17,156 bases of DNA, taken from assembly GCA_900555045.1 (NCBI GenBank), contig USJW01000108.1, forward strand, positions 1 to 17,156, read 5' to 3'. The DNA is from an uncultured Clostridium sp. Its GTDB lineage: Bacteria > Bacillota > Clostridia > Lachnospirales > Lachnospiraceae. Position numbers and translations under genes: made by a program. This document shows positions 7,693 to 14,995 of the stretch, piece by piece. A model generated the notes under the pieces. The model was not told where the DNA came from. It searched no databases and was given only the letters and a program-made list of their open reading frames with translations. Positions within the stretch are counted from its first letter, which is position 1, and each line of letters starts with the position of its first letter.

Positions 7693-8227
7693 ACGGGGTT
7701 CCGGTTCCGGGCCGTTTCTGATGGAAATGATTCTTGTGACCGGATTTTTTATCATATGTGCGTCACTCTGCGTGACGGTGTTCGCCCGGGCGGACTCCAT
7801 GAGCCGGAGGGCGCGGGACATCAACCAGGCGGTGCTTGCGGCGGAGACGCTGGCCGAGGAGATTAAGGCGGGAAAGACGGAGAGCCTGGGGGACGGACTG
7901 CCCCTCGCGGACCTGGATTCCTACGGACAGTTGACCGCATGGTGGGACAGCGAGGCCGGGGCAGAGAGCCGGGCGCGGGCGGAGCGGATTCAGGAGGCGG
8001 CGGATTTTAAGAGCTACGCGCCGGTCTGGGATTCGGACTGGAACCGCTATCCGGACGCCGGGGCGCTCCCGGAGGACAGCGAGGTCAGCTACGCGGCGGC
8101 GGTGCTCTGCGGAACTGTGGACAATATGCAGATGACGGAGATTGTGGTGATGCGCTATGAGCGCGGGGCGGGGGACAAGGGAAACGTCCTCTACGCGCTG
8201 AGCGCGGACCAGTATGTGAAGCCGTGA
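7682..8227 (+). CDS. pseudopilin-like protein with a Gly-x4-Glu prepilin signature
   Basis: The 181-residue protein starts with a short polar leader, then GSG-PFLMEMILVTGFF: a Gly followed by Glu at +5 and an unbroken hydrophobic helix (to about residue 35). This matches the class III leader cut and methylated by type IV prepilin peptidases, although Pro at +1 is unusual (Phe or Met is normal). The rest is a soluble domain rich in acidic residues and Trp, with one Cys. The ATG at 7682 is chosen over a GTG at 7670 because GGAGG (7666-7670) lies 11 bases before the ATG and would overlap the GTG itself. It is the only protein in this locus with a recognisable prepilin site. Confidence 0.75.
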   Translation: MSGRRGSGSGPFLMEMILVTGFFIICASLCVTVFARADSMSRRARDINQAVLAAETLAEEIKAGKTESLGDGLPLADLDSYGQLTAWWDSEAGAESRARAERIQEAADFKSYAPVWDSDWNRYPDAGALPEDSEVSYAAAVLCGTVDNMQMTEIVVMRYERGAGDKGNVLYALSADQYVKP

Positions 8228-8310
8228 GCGGGGAAGAGGGGCGGATCTTGCCACCTTTTTCGGTCTTACGGTCTTACGGCAGATTTGACAGAAAAGGCGG
8301 AATTTGACAG
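8228..8310 (+). repeat. short spacer with two small direct repeats
   Basis: The 83-base gap in the pilus operon carries an 8-base tandem repeat, GGTCTTAC at 8262-8269 and again at 8270-8277. It also holds two copies of ATTTGACAG at 8283-8291 and 8302-8310, 19 bases apart. No terminator is present, so transcription probably continues through. The second copy ends directly at the start codon of the next gene. Confidence 0.5.
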
Positions 8311-8790
8311 ATGGCACGGAGAACAAGCGGTGGAAAAGTGAATATCGGGGCGGCCTCGCTGGTGCTGGTCTTTATCGTGCTGTGCCTGGCCACCTTTGGG
8401 CTTTTGTCGCTCAGCAGCGCAAAGGGGGATTTGAGCCTGGCCGAGCGGCAGGCCCAGGCGGTGAGCGGCTACTATGAGGCGGACCGGAAGGGCCAGGAGT
8501 GGGTGCGCCAGGTGGACGCGGTGCTCCAGGAGGAGATGGGAACGGGCGACGATTCCTCGTCGGCCAGCGACGCCGTGAAGGCGCGCCTGGGGGATATCTA
8601 CCGGCAGGACGAGGGGATTATCTCCACGGACATCCCCATGGAGCACGGGCAGTCCTTGCGCATCGAGCTGACGCTGGTGTGCGGCGAGGGCGTGCGCTAT
8701 CAGATCCGCTCCTGGTATGTGTATGACAGCGGGCAGTATGAGATCGACAATTCGATGCCGGTGTGGGACGGCGGCGCTGCGGGAGCGTGA
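8311..8790 (+). CDS. single-TM pseudopilin-like protein
   Basis: The 159-residue protein has a short basic leader (MARRTSGGKV), a hydrophobic helix (about 12-33) and a soluble domain with an amphipathic helix and beta strands, ending in a Gly/Ala tail. Its size and layout match the other small proteins of the locus. It has Gly-Gly before the helix but no Glu at +5, so cleavage by a prepilin peptidase is uncertain. The RBS is weak (AAGGCGG about 11 bases upstream). It is followed by 64 bases and then the ATPase gene. No named family is recognised. Confidence 0.72.
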   Translation: MARRTSGGKVNIGAASLVLVFIVLCLATFGLLSLSSAKGDLSLAERQAQAVSGYYEADRKGQEWVRQVDAVLQEEMGTGDDSSSASDAVKARLGDIYRQDEGIISTDIPMEHGQSLRIELTLVCGEGVRYQIRSWYVYDSGQYEIDNSMPVWDGGAAGA

Positions 8791-8854
8791 GGCGAGCAGC
8801 AGGGCGCGGGACGGCGCGCAGGAAAAAATTGGGATTTAAGGAGCGGAATCTATC

Positions 8855-9916
8855 ATGAATGTGAAGGAATTGCTGACAGAGGCGGTTGAGAAGGACGCCG
8901 CGGATATCTTTCTGGTGCCCGGCATGCCGTTTTCTTACAAGATCGGCGGCCGGATTATCTATCAGGGCGATGACAAGATCATGCCGGAGGAGATGGACCG
9001 GATGATCACACAGATTTATGAGCTGGCCAAAAACCGGGATATGTCCAAGGTGCGGGAGCACGGGGATGACGACTTTTCCTTCGCGATCCCGGGAGTGTCC
9101 AGATTCCGGGCGAATATTTTTCGGCAGAGGGGCTCTCTGGCCGGAATTATCCGCGTGGTACGGTTTGAGCTGCCGGACCCGGAGGCGCTCCATCTGCCGC
9201 GGATGATCATCGACGTGGCCAAGATGACCAAGGGAATGGTGCTGGTGACGGGCCCCGCGGGGAGCGGCAAGAGCACGACCCTGGCCTGCATCATCGACGA
9301 GATCAACCGTAACCGCAACGCCCACGTGATCACGCTGGAGGACCCCATCGAGTACCTGCACCGGCACAAAAAGAGCGTTGTGACCCAGCGAGAGATCGCC
9401 ACGGACACGGACAGCTACATCACCGGCCTGCGCGCCTCCCTGCGCCAGGCGCCGGACGTGATTCTTCTGGGCGAGATGCGGGATCACGAGACCATCAGTA
9501 CGGCCATGACCGCTGCGGAGACGGGCCATCTGATCCTCTCGACGCTGCACACCATCGGCGCGGCCAACACCATCGACCGCGTGATCGACGCCTTCCCGTC
9601 GGGACAGCAGCAGCAGATCCGCACACAGCTGTCCATGGTGCTGGACGCGGTCATCTCCCAGCAGCTGATCCCCACGGTGGACGGCGGCGTGTACCCGGCC
9701 TTTGAGATCATGTTTTTGAACAACGCGATCCGAAACATGATCCGGGAGTCGAAAATCCACCAGATCGACGGCGTGATCGCCACCTCCCAGGACGAGGGGA
9801 TGATGTCCATGGACAACAGCATCATCGGGCTGTACAAAAGGGGGCTTGTGTCGAAGGAAAACGCCATCGCCTACAGCAGCAACAGCGAGCTGATGGCAAA
9901 GAAGCTGGACCGGTAG
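8855..9916 (+). CDS. PilT-type secretion/twitching ATPase
   Basis: This 353-residue hexameric GspE/PilT-family ATPase should power pilus or pseudopilus movement on the cytoplasmic side of the membrane. Visible are Walker A GPAGSGKST (residues 133-141), the Walker B region VILLGEMRD (about 202-210, E207), the His box HLILSTLHT and, at 291-298, AIRNMIRE, which resembles the PilT AIRNLIRE signature. The protein also lacks the long N-terminal domain and the tetracysteine zinc motif of PilB/GspE assembly ATPases. Family members are about 340-370 residues, so it is full length. AAGGAG lies before the ATG. It is the last gene of the pilus run. No second motor ATPase is in the window, so it may be the sole motor of this system. 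Confidence 0.93.
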   Translation: MNVKELLTEAVEKDAADIFLVPGMPFSYKIGGRIIYQGDDKIMPEEMDRMITQIYELAKNRDMSKVREHGDDDFSFAIPGVSRFRANIFRQRGSLAGIIRVVRFELPDPEALHLPRMIIDVAKMTKGMVLVTGPAGSGKSTTLACIIDEINRNRNAHVITLEDPIEYLHRHKKSVVTQREIATDTDSYITGLRASLRQAPDVILLGEMRDHETISTAMTAAETGHLILSTLHTIGAANTIDRVIDAFPSGQQQQIRTQLSMVLDAVISQQLIPTVDGGVYPAFEIMFLNNAIRNMIRESKIHQIDGVIATSQDEGMMSMDNSIIGLYKRGLVSKENAIAYSSNSELMAKKLDR

Positions 9917-9935
9917 CGGCGAGTCTTCGGATGCA

Positions 9936-9941
9936 TATAAT
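9936..9941 (+). promoter_or_regulatory. possible -10 box upstream of ldh
   Basis: A perfect TATAAT stands out from the GC-rich gap between the ATPase and ldh, about 100 bases before the ldh start. No good -35 hexamer is found 16-18 bases upstream, so this is only a candidate. It would give ldh a leader of about 95 bases independent of the pilus operon. Confidence 0.35.
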
Positions 9942-10041
9942 GAAGGGAAACGGAGCAACCTCTACACTGTAAGTGACAGGGACGGCGGCGCGCGGGAAAT
10001 GCCGGGGCGCCGGGAGATTCCCTGAGAAAGTGAGTGGGATT

Positions 10042-10986
10042 ATGAGAGTAGACAAGCGGAAAGTGGTGATCGTTGGAACGGGAATGGTGGGCATGAGCTA
10101 TGCCTACTGCCTGCTGAATCAGTCGATTTGTGACGAGCTGGTGCTGATCGATGTGAATAAGACGCGGGCGGAGGGGGAGGCGATGGACTTGAACCATGGC
10201 CTGGCCTTCGCCAACTCCAGCATGACAATTTACGCCGGGGAGTACGGGGACTGCGCGGACGCCGACATTGTGGTGATCTGCGCGGGGGTGGCCCAGAAGC
10301 CCGGGGAGACCCGCCTGGATCTTTTGAAGCGCAACGCGCAGGTGTTCCGCTCCATCGTGGACCCGGTGACCGCCTCGGGCTTCAACGGCATCTTCCTGGT
10401 GGCAACAAACCCGGTGGACATCATGACGAGGATCACATGTGTTCTGTCCGGATTTAACCCCAGGCGCGTGCTGGGCAGCGGCACGGCCCTGGACACGGCG
10501 CGGCTGCGCTATCTCCTGGGAGATTACCTGAAGGTGGACCCCAGAAACGTCCACGCCTACGTGATGGGCGAGCACGGGGATTCGGAGTTTGTGCCCTGGA
10601 GCCAGGCGCTTTTGTCCACCAAGCCGATTCTGGAGCTGTGCAGCGAGAACGACAACATCAGCCGGGAGAAGCTGACGCAGATCGCGGAGGAGGTGCGCAC
10701 GGCGGCCTACAAGATCATCGAGGCCAAGAACGCCACCTACTACGGAATCGGCATGGCGCTTACCCGGATCACCAAGGCGATTCTGGGCGACGAGCACAGC
10801 GTGCTCACGGTGTCGGCCATGATGCGCGGCGACTTTGGCCAGCGGGACGTGTTCGTGGGCGCGCCCTGCATTATCAACCAGAACGGGATTCAGAAGGTGC
10901 TGCCCTTATCCCTGACGGACGAGGAGATGGAGCAGATGGACAGCTCCTGTAAGACGCTGCGGGAGAGCTTTGAGGGGATTTTTTAG
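10042..10986 (+). CDS. ldh: L-lactate dehydrogenase
   Basis: LDH reduces pyruvate to L-lactate with NADH, regenerating NAD in fermentation. The 314-residue protein has the Rossmann motif VVIVGTGMVGMSYAY near the N-terminus. The mobile loop AGVAQKPGETRLDLL carries Q85, the residue that selects pyruvate (malate dehydrogenases have Arg there), and R91. The catalytic His178 is in GEHGDSE, and LDTARLR carries the substrate-binding Arg. The ATG at 10042 fits the conserved N-terminus; an in-frame upstream ATG at 9973 would add 23 Arg/Gly-rich residues foreign to the family. The gene is flanked by a possible promoter at 9936 and a strong terminator at 11001, so it is probably monocistronic and not functionally part of the pilus operon. 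Confidence 0.95.
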   Translation: MRVDKRKVVIVGTGMVGMSYAYCLLNQSICDELVLIDVNKTRAEGEAMDLNHGLAFANSSMTIYAGEYGDCADADIVVICAGVAQKPGETRLDLLKRNAQVFRSIVDPVTASGFNGIFLVATNPVDIMTRITCVLSGFNPRRVLGSGTALDTARLRYLLGDYLKVDPRNVHAYVMGEHGDSEFVPWSQALLSTKPILELCSENDNISREKLTQIAEEVRTAAYKIIEAKNATYYGIGMALTRITKAILGDEHSVLTVSAMMRGDFGQRDVFVGAPCIINQNGIQKVLPLSLTDEEMEQMDSSCKTLRESFEGIF

Positions 10987-11000
10987 ACTAAATGATGGCG

Positions 11001-11034
11001 GAAGGACTCTGCAAAAAGGGTCCTTCTTTTTTTG
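11001..11034 (+). terminator. Rho-independent terminator after ldh
   Basis: GAAGGACTC (11001-11009) pairs with GGGTCCTTC (11018-11026, one G-U pair) around a short loop, followed by seven T residues to 11033. It begins 14 bases after the ldh stop codon. Confidence 0.92.
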
Positions 11035-11056
11035 TCCGCTGCCCGGGCGGCAGTCA

Positions 11057-11085
11057 TTGACATTCTGATTTTTCTGTACTACAAT
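11057..11085 (+). promoter_or_regulatory. sigma-A promoter of the BlaI/BlaR-type operon
   Basis: TTGACA (11057-11062), a 17-base spacer and TACAAT (11080-11085) form a near-consensus promoter about 41 bases upstream of the repressor start codon. The RBS GGGAGG lies at 11113-11118, seven bases before the ATG. Confidence 0.88.
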
Positions 11086-11105
11086 TGAGGTATACAAATG
11101 TATAC
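11076..11105 (+). promoter_or_regulatory. BlaI/MecI-type operator
   Basis: GTATACAAATGTATAC (11090-11105) is a 7-base inverted repeat with a two-base centre and contains TACA-AA-TGTA, the TACA-NN-TGTA core bound by BlaI/MecI repressors. It begins four bases after the -10 box, over the expected transcription start. A second, looser motif, TGTACTACA (11076-11084), overlaps the -10 box. Both placements would block RNA polymerase, which predicts autorepression by the gene product at 11126. Confidence 0.78.
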
Positions 11106-11125
11106 TAAAACCGGGAGGATACAAG

Positions 11126-11509
11126 ATGAAGAAGATCGGTTTGTCGGAGACGGAGTGGAAGCTGATGGACGTCCTGTGGGAGGAGCCGCCCAAGACCATC
11201 ACGCAGCTCACAAAAGCACTGGAGTCGGACACCGGGTGGGGAAAGAACGTGATTATCACCATGTTAAAGCGCCTGGAGGCCAAGGGGGCGGTGCGCCATG
11301 AGGAGGGGGAGAAGGCCAAGCAGTTTTACCCCGCAGTTTCACGGGACGAGACGGCCCTCGAGGAGACGAGGGGATTTTTAAACCGGGTGTACAACGGCAG
11401 CCTGGGGCTGATGGTGAACGCTATGGTGAACAGCAGAGCCCTCTCGGACCAGGAGATCGAGGAGCTGCAGGAGATTTTAAAAAAGGCGGAGGAGGGGCGT
11501 CATGTTTGA
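11126..11509 (+). CDS. BlaI/MecI/CopY-family transcriptional repressor
   Basis: The 127-residue protein is a winged-helix repressor of the penicillinase-repressor family. It starts LSETEWKLMDVLW, followed by the recognition helix region (TGWGKNVIITMLKRLEAKG) and the wing (VRHEEGEKAKQFYPAV). The C-terminal half is the dimerisation helix region that paired BlaR-type proteases normally cause to be cut. Length is standard (120-130). It has its own promoter and a matching operator upstream, and it overlaps the M56 protease gene by eight bases, so the pair forms one signalling unit. No beta-lactamase gene is visible nearby, so the signal and the target regulon are unknown. Confidence 0.92.
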   Translation: MKKIGLSETEWKLMDVLWEEPPKTITQLTKALESDTGWGKNVIITMLKRLEAKGAVRHEEGEKAKQFYPAVSRDETALEETRGFLNRVYNGSLGLMVNAMVNSRALSDQEIEELQEILKKAEEGRHV

Positions 11510-14090
11510 GACATTGGTCGCATCCTCCGCGCTGATCGTCGGGGTCTGCGGGCTGCGACTGCTGTTTAAGGGGCGGATCAGCCCGACGGTCCAGTACGCC
11601 ATGTGGGGAATCCCCGCGCTGCGCCTGCTGCTGCCGCTCTTTTACCCGGCACGGCGGTGGCTTTTGACGCTGAGGAGCTCCTACAGCGTGATGAACGCGG
11701 TGGATCAGCTGCACCGGCAAGTGGTCGTGGGGACCAGGATGGAGCCCCTGGTGGACAACCTGATGACCGGGCGGGTGAGAGGTTATATTAAGCCAGAAAC
11801 GTTTGCTGAGAAGTTGATGGGGGTGGACTGGCAGCTGGTGATTCTGGTGGTGTGGCTGGCCGGGAGCGTGGGGCTTCTGCTCTGGATGCTGTGGGTCAAT
11901 TTCCGGTTTGCGGCGCGGCTGCGGCGGGACAGAGTGCGCTATGAGGGCGATGTGAGCTATTTGACGCAGCTGCCGGTCTACGTGGCGCCGGGGCTCAAGT
12001 CGCCGTGCCTTGTGATGTTTTTGGGCGAGAAGGTCATCTATCTGCCCGACAAGCTCTCCGGCGGTCCGGAGCAGCTCCGGCACATCCTGACGCATGAGAC
12101 CTGCCACGCCCGCCACCACGACCCGGTGTGGGGCGCGCTGCGGTGCATGCTGGTTTGCGCCTACTGGATCAATCCCCTGGTCTGGGTGGCCGCGGCCCTG
12201 TCCAAGCGGGACTGCGAGCTGGCATGCGACGAGGCGGCGGTGAAGCGCCTGGGGGAGGTAGAGCGCTTTGCGTACGGCAGGACACTGATCGCCCTGACGG
12301 CCAGGAAGCGGGAGAGGGCAGACGTGTTCTGTATCTCGGCGGATTTCGTGTACGGCCGGAGGACCATGCGGGAGCGGATCAAGCTGCTGGCCGCCCATCC
12401 GCGGATGACGGCGCTCTCTGCGGCCCTGGTTCTCGCCGCGGCCGCTGTGCTCATCACCTGCACCTACACCGGGAAAGCGGCGGAGGGGGTGCAGGCGCGG
12501 GCGCAGCAGTGGGCGGATGCGTTTTGCAGGCGGGACGGGCGTGCCCTGGCGGACATGTACAACCCGGACCAGGCGGATGATTTCTATGAGATGGAGCCCG
12601 TGATGCTGGATGAAAACGGGGAGTATATGGGATTCGGCTGGTCCAGCCCCTGGCCGATGGACAGCCAGTACGACATCGCGGTGGATGGGAGCAGGGCGGA
12701 GATCACCTACTACGCCATGACCTCGGATCCGCACCGGTGGGTGTGGAAGGAGCAGTTAAACTGGACAGAGCGGGACGGGGAGTACTATGTGGACCGGGAA
12801 GCGTTCGCAGTCTACGACGAAGTTGCTTCCGCCGGTGCGTTTGAGGCCGCGTACCGCCAGGGAATCGCGGGGACGCAGATGGACTACAGGAGCAACGGGA
12901 TGGGCGGAGATTTGAACGAGAAGGCGAAGCGCGATCCGGTGCTGCAGCTCCTGCGCGATCCGGTGACGGCGGGGGAGTATCTGCTCAATCTGAGCGGAGG
13001 GACCGGGGAGATACGGGCGGACGGAACGGCCGCGGAGGAACGCGCGGACCGGAGCACGGGGGACAGAGGAGTGTCGGTGACCTACCGGTTCGGCGACGGG
13101 AGCCGTGCCTTGATCGCCATGGAGCAGCCCTTCGGGGCGGACGGAATCTGGGTTCCCACCGGTTGGAGCGGCGGGGTAGCGGCGGGAGAACGCGAAAGTG
13201 AGAGCCTGCGGACAATCTACCGGGATGGGGACTTGGAGCTTCAGGCGATGGGCTTTGACCCGGGACAGCAGATGGTCCAGGGAATCCTTGTGAAGCGCGG
13301 GGAGGTGTCCGCGGCCTTTCCGGACTGGCAGCAGTTAAATTTGTGGCCGGAGGACTACCCGGCGGTCAGCCGGTTCGGGGACGGATATCTCCTGATCCGG
13401 CTCATCCAGGGGGAGGGAACCGGCGTGCTTGCGTCCAGCGCCCATGTGCTCGCGGAGGCGGATCTGCGGGAGATCGCCCTGGAGGACCCGGCGGCGTACG
13501 CCAAGGCCCATATGAGCGGCGAGCGGGAGAACGGGCAGATCAGGCTTCTTCAGGACGGCCGCCTGGCGGGCGTTTATAAGCTTCAGGGGGATGAGAATGA
13601 GGAGACATTGTATGACATGGTTTCCTTTGGCGCTGTGACGGAATACGGGCTTGAGGGAGGCGTGCCCTGCGCCATGCTCTCCATCACGGCGTCCCCCAGC
13701 CTGACGGTGGGGACGCTGAGGCTGAGCTATGCGCTGGAGAACGGCAGCTTTCGGGTGGCTCGCGCGTCGGTTGAGACCTCGGAGTCCGAGGCGGTGATGG
13801 CGGTGGTCCGGCAGTTCGCCGAGGCCTATTTCCGGAATGATCCGAAGGGCATGGCCGGGGTCATGACCGGACCGGCCGCAAAAAAGATCGCCGGGGCGGG
13901 GGAGGACATATGGGAGCGGCTGGACGCCTTTCAGATCAAGGGGGATCTGGCCGGTGCCGCGGATATGGACCGCCTGGAGGTGCAGTGCGAGTACCGGGTA
14001 GAGGGGGAGGATTCCAACACCTACCTGGGGGTGGAGCTGGAACGCAGAGAGACGGGCTGGGCTGTGACCGGGTATTATCTGGAAAAGTAG
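11502..14090 (+). CDS. BlaR1-like M56 membrane metalloprotease with a large outer sensor domain
   Basis: The 862-residue protein has the BlaR1/MecR1 membrane protease layout. It has N-terminal TM helices (about 2-22, a second near 30-55, a third near 112-132). The cytoplasmic zinc protease loop carries HETCH (198-202, matching HExxH), and the acidic E239 and E244 in CELACDEAA are candidates for the third zinc ligand. A last TM lies at about 302-324. In BlaR1 such proteases trigger loss of the BlaI repressor when the outer sensor binds ligand. Here the outer part is about 540 residues and shows no SxxK penicillin-binding domain. Its first 100 and last 100 residues look like NTF2-like or DUF4829-like modules (AQQWADAFCRRDG and VVRQFAEAYFRNDP), with a beta-rich middle. 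The ligand is unknown. The outer-domain family assignment is inferred from short motifs only. Confidence 0.88.
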   Translation: MFETLVASSALIVGVCGLRLLFKGRISPTVQYAMWGIPALRLLLPLFYPARRWLLTLRSSYSVMNAVDQLHRQVVVGTRMEPLVDNLMTGRVRGYIKPETFAEKLMGVDWQLVILVVWLAGSVGLLLWMLWVNFRFAARLRRDRVRYEGDVSYLTQLPVYVAPGLKSPCLVMFLGEKVIYLPDKLSGGPEQLRHILTHETCHARHHDPVWGALRCMLVCAYWINPLVWVAAALSKRDCELACDEAAVKRLGEVERFAYGRTLIALTARKRERADVFCISADFVYGRRTMRERIKLLAAHPRMTALSAALVLAAAAVLITCTYTGKAAEGVQARAQQWADAFCRRDGRALADMYNPDQADDFYEMEPVMLDENGEYMGFGWSSPWPMDSQYDIAVDGSRAEITYYAMTSDPHRWVWKEQLNWTERDGEYYVDREAFAVYDEVASAGAFEAAYRQGIAGTQMDYRSNGMGGDLNEKAKRDPVLQLLRDPVTAGEYLLNLSGGTGEIRADGTAAEERADRSTGDRGVSVTYRFGDGSRALIAMEQPFGADGIWVPTGWSGGVAAGERESESLRTIYRDGDLELQAMGFDPGQQMVQGILVKRGEVSAAFPDWQQLNLWPEDYPAVSRFGDGYLLIRLIQGEGTGVLASSAHVLAEADLREIALEDPAAYAKAHMSGERENGQIRLLQDGRLAGVYKLQGDENEETLYDMVSFGAVTEYGLEGGVPCAMLSITASPSLTVGTLRLSYALENGSFRVARASVETSESEAVMAVVRQFAEAYFRNDPKGMAGVMTGPAAKKIAGAGEDIWERLDAFQIKGDLAGAADMDRLEVQCEYRVEGEDSNTYLGVELERRETGWAVTGYYLEK

Positions 14091-14123
14091 GCGCAGCGAT
14101 TTGATTTAAGGGAGAATTGTGAT

Positions 14124-14915
14124 ATGAGTTTATTTGATTCGGAGCCAAAAAAGAAAACTGTGAGTGAAGAAGTGAAGATATTGTGTGCATACATAGGAGA
14201 GCCTGTCCTGAATGCATATGATTCAAAACGATTGAAAACGATTGTTTTGAATCATGTGGAATTGGCGGAGGCGGTCTACAGAAAATCCGCCAGCAGGAAA
14301 AATTCATACGCGAGAGCGCTGATATTGATTGAATTAAATAAGCAGGGGCTTGGCAAAGAGCTGGCATATGAAGAGGCGCACAGATTGGCGTATGCTCTGG
14401 AGTTCAAGGATCCAGAGTGTTCGGAGGATGAGGAGCTGGCGTTTCGGAAATGGTTTTCCTGTGAAACAGATGAGATGCCGGCTAGGATGCCAAAACCGAA
14501 ATATACCGTGATGGGTGGACAACTGATCGGGGATAGACAGATCGCGTGTATGTCGCTTGTGTGTGAATACACGGCGAGGCAATGTGTTTACGGCTTATTG
14601 CTTGGATTTATAGAAGCCTTCAAATGGCCGGTCCGTGAAATGTTAGCGGAGTTGGGGGAAGCGTACACAAAGCAGTTCTTAAGCAATTTGGTAAAACGCT
14701 ACGGCGTTTCGGAGGAGGACTGCATGTTAATGTATTCTGCGATTTATACCCTTGGCAACCGGACAAAGAAAGAGACCGAGTTTTATTACAGTTACATTGA
14801 ACAGTGGATGAGCTGCGATAAAGCCCATTACAGGGAAACAATCATGACGGTTGCTGACCAGGATATCGGCAAAAAGATTATTAAAAAGTTGGATTTGAAG
14901 GGGAAGGCGGATTAG
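14124..14915 (+). CDS. hypothetical protein, 263 residues, alpha-helical
   Basis: I do not recognise this family. The protein has no signal peptide or membrane segment and reads as mostly helical and charged, with several scattered Cys (C21, and the motifs FSCETDE, CMSLVCEYTARQC, EEDCML and WMSCDK). The N-terminal SLFDSEPKKK is polar. GGGAG about 10 bases before the ATG is the RBS. It lies 33 bases after the BlaR-like gene with no terminator between, so it may be the third gene of that operon and hence a possible regulated target. Base composition is clearly more AT-rich than the genes before it, which hints at separate ancestry. Codons 32-44 contain a perfect 12-base inverted repeat. It is followed by a strong terminator. 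Confidence 0.75.
   Translation: MSLFDSEPKKKTVSEEVKILCAYIGEPVLNAYDSKRLKTIVLNHVELAEAVYRKSASRKNSYARALILIELNKQGLGKELAYEEAHRLAYALEFKDPECSEDEELAFRKWFSCETDEMPARMPKPKYTVMGGQLIGDRQIACMSLVCEYTARQCVYGLLLGFIEAFKWPVREMLAELGEAYTKQFLSNLVKRYGVSEEDCMLMYSAIYTLGNRTKKETEFYYSYIEQWMSCDKAHYRETIMTVADQDIGKKIIKKLDLKGKAD
14218..14255 (+). repeat. perfect 12-base inverted repeat inside the hypothetical gene
   Basis: ATGATTCAAAAC (14218-14229) and GTTTTGAATCAT (14244-14255) are exact reverse complements around a 14-base loop. The interior also holds AAAACGATTG twice in direct orientation (from 14225 and 14235). It lies in the 5' part of the coding sequence and could fold in mRNA. No T-tract follows. Confidence 0.6.
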
Positions 14916-14940
14916 AGGCGATCGATCTGCAAGGGAATAT

Positions 14941-14985
14941 GCATAAAAAGGACAGCTGGCCATACACCGGCTGTCCTTTTTATGC
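14941..14985. terminator. bidirectional Rho-independent terminator between convergent genes
   Basis: GCATAAAAAGGACAGC (14941-14956) is perfectly complementary to GCTGTCCTTTTTATGC (14970-14985). The stem extends by three more pairs including one G-U. A-tract and T-tract flanks serve both strands. It sits 26 bases after the plus-strand hypothetical gene and 11 bases beyond the minus-strand DUF4397-like gene. Confidence 0.93.
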
Positions 14986-14995
14986 GGCAAAGCGA

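Noticed and set aside
8618..9958. Long minus-strand open frame (446 codons) opposite the PilT-type ATPase and its flanks
   Set aside because: It is antisense to a clear ATPase gene, is rich in His, Arg, Leu and Val in the way GC-rich shadow frames are, and has no recognisable motif.
9973..10041. Upstream start for lactate dehydrogenase
   Set aside because: It adds 23 Arg/Gly-rich residues before the conserved N-terminus; the ATG at 10042 matches the family.
10042..10986. Malate dehydrogenase as an alternative to lactate dehydrogenase
   Set aside because: The mobile loop has Gln (AGVAQKPGETR) at the specificity position, where malate dehydrogenases have Arg.
11421..12734. Long minus-strand open frame (437 codons) opposite the BlaR-like gene
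   Set aside because: The composition (His, Pro, Arg, Gln) is that of an antisense shadow of a high-GC gene; the plus strand carries the HETCH protease.
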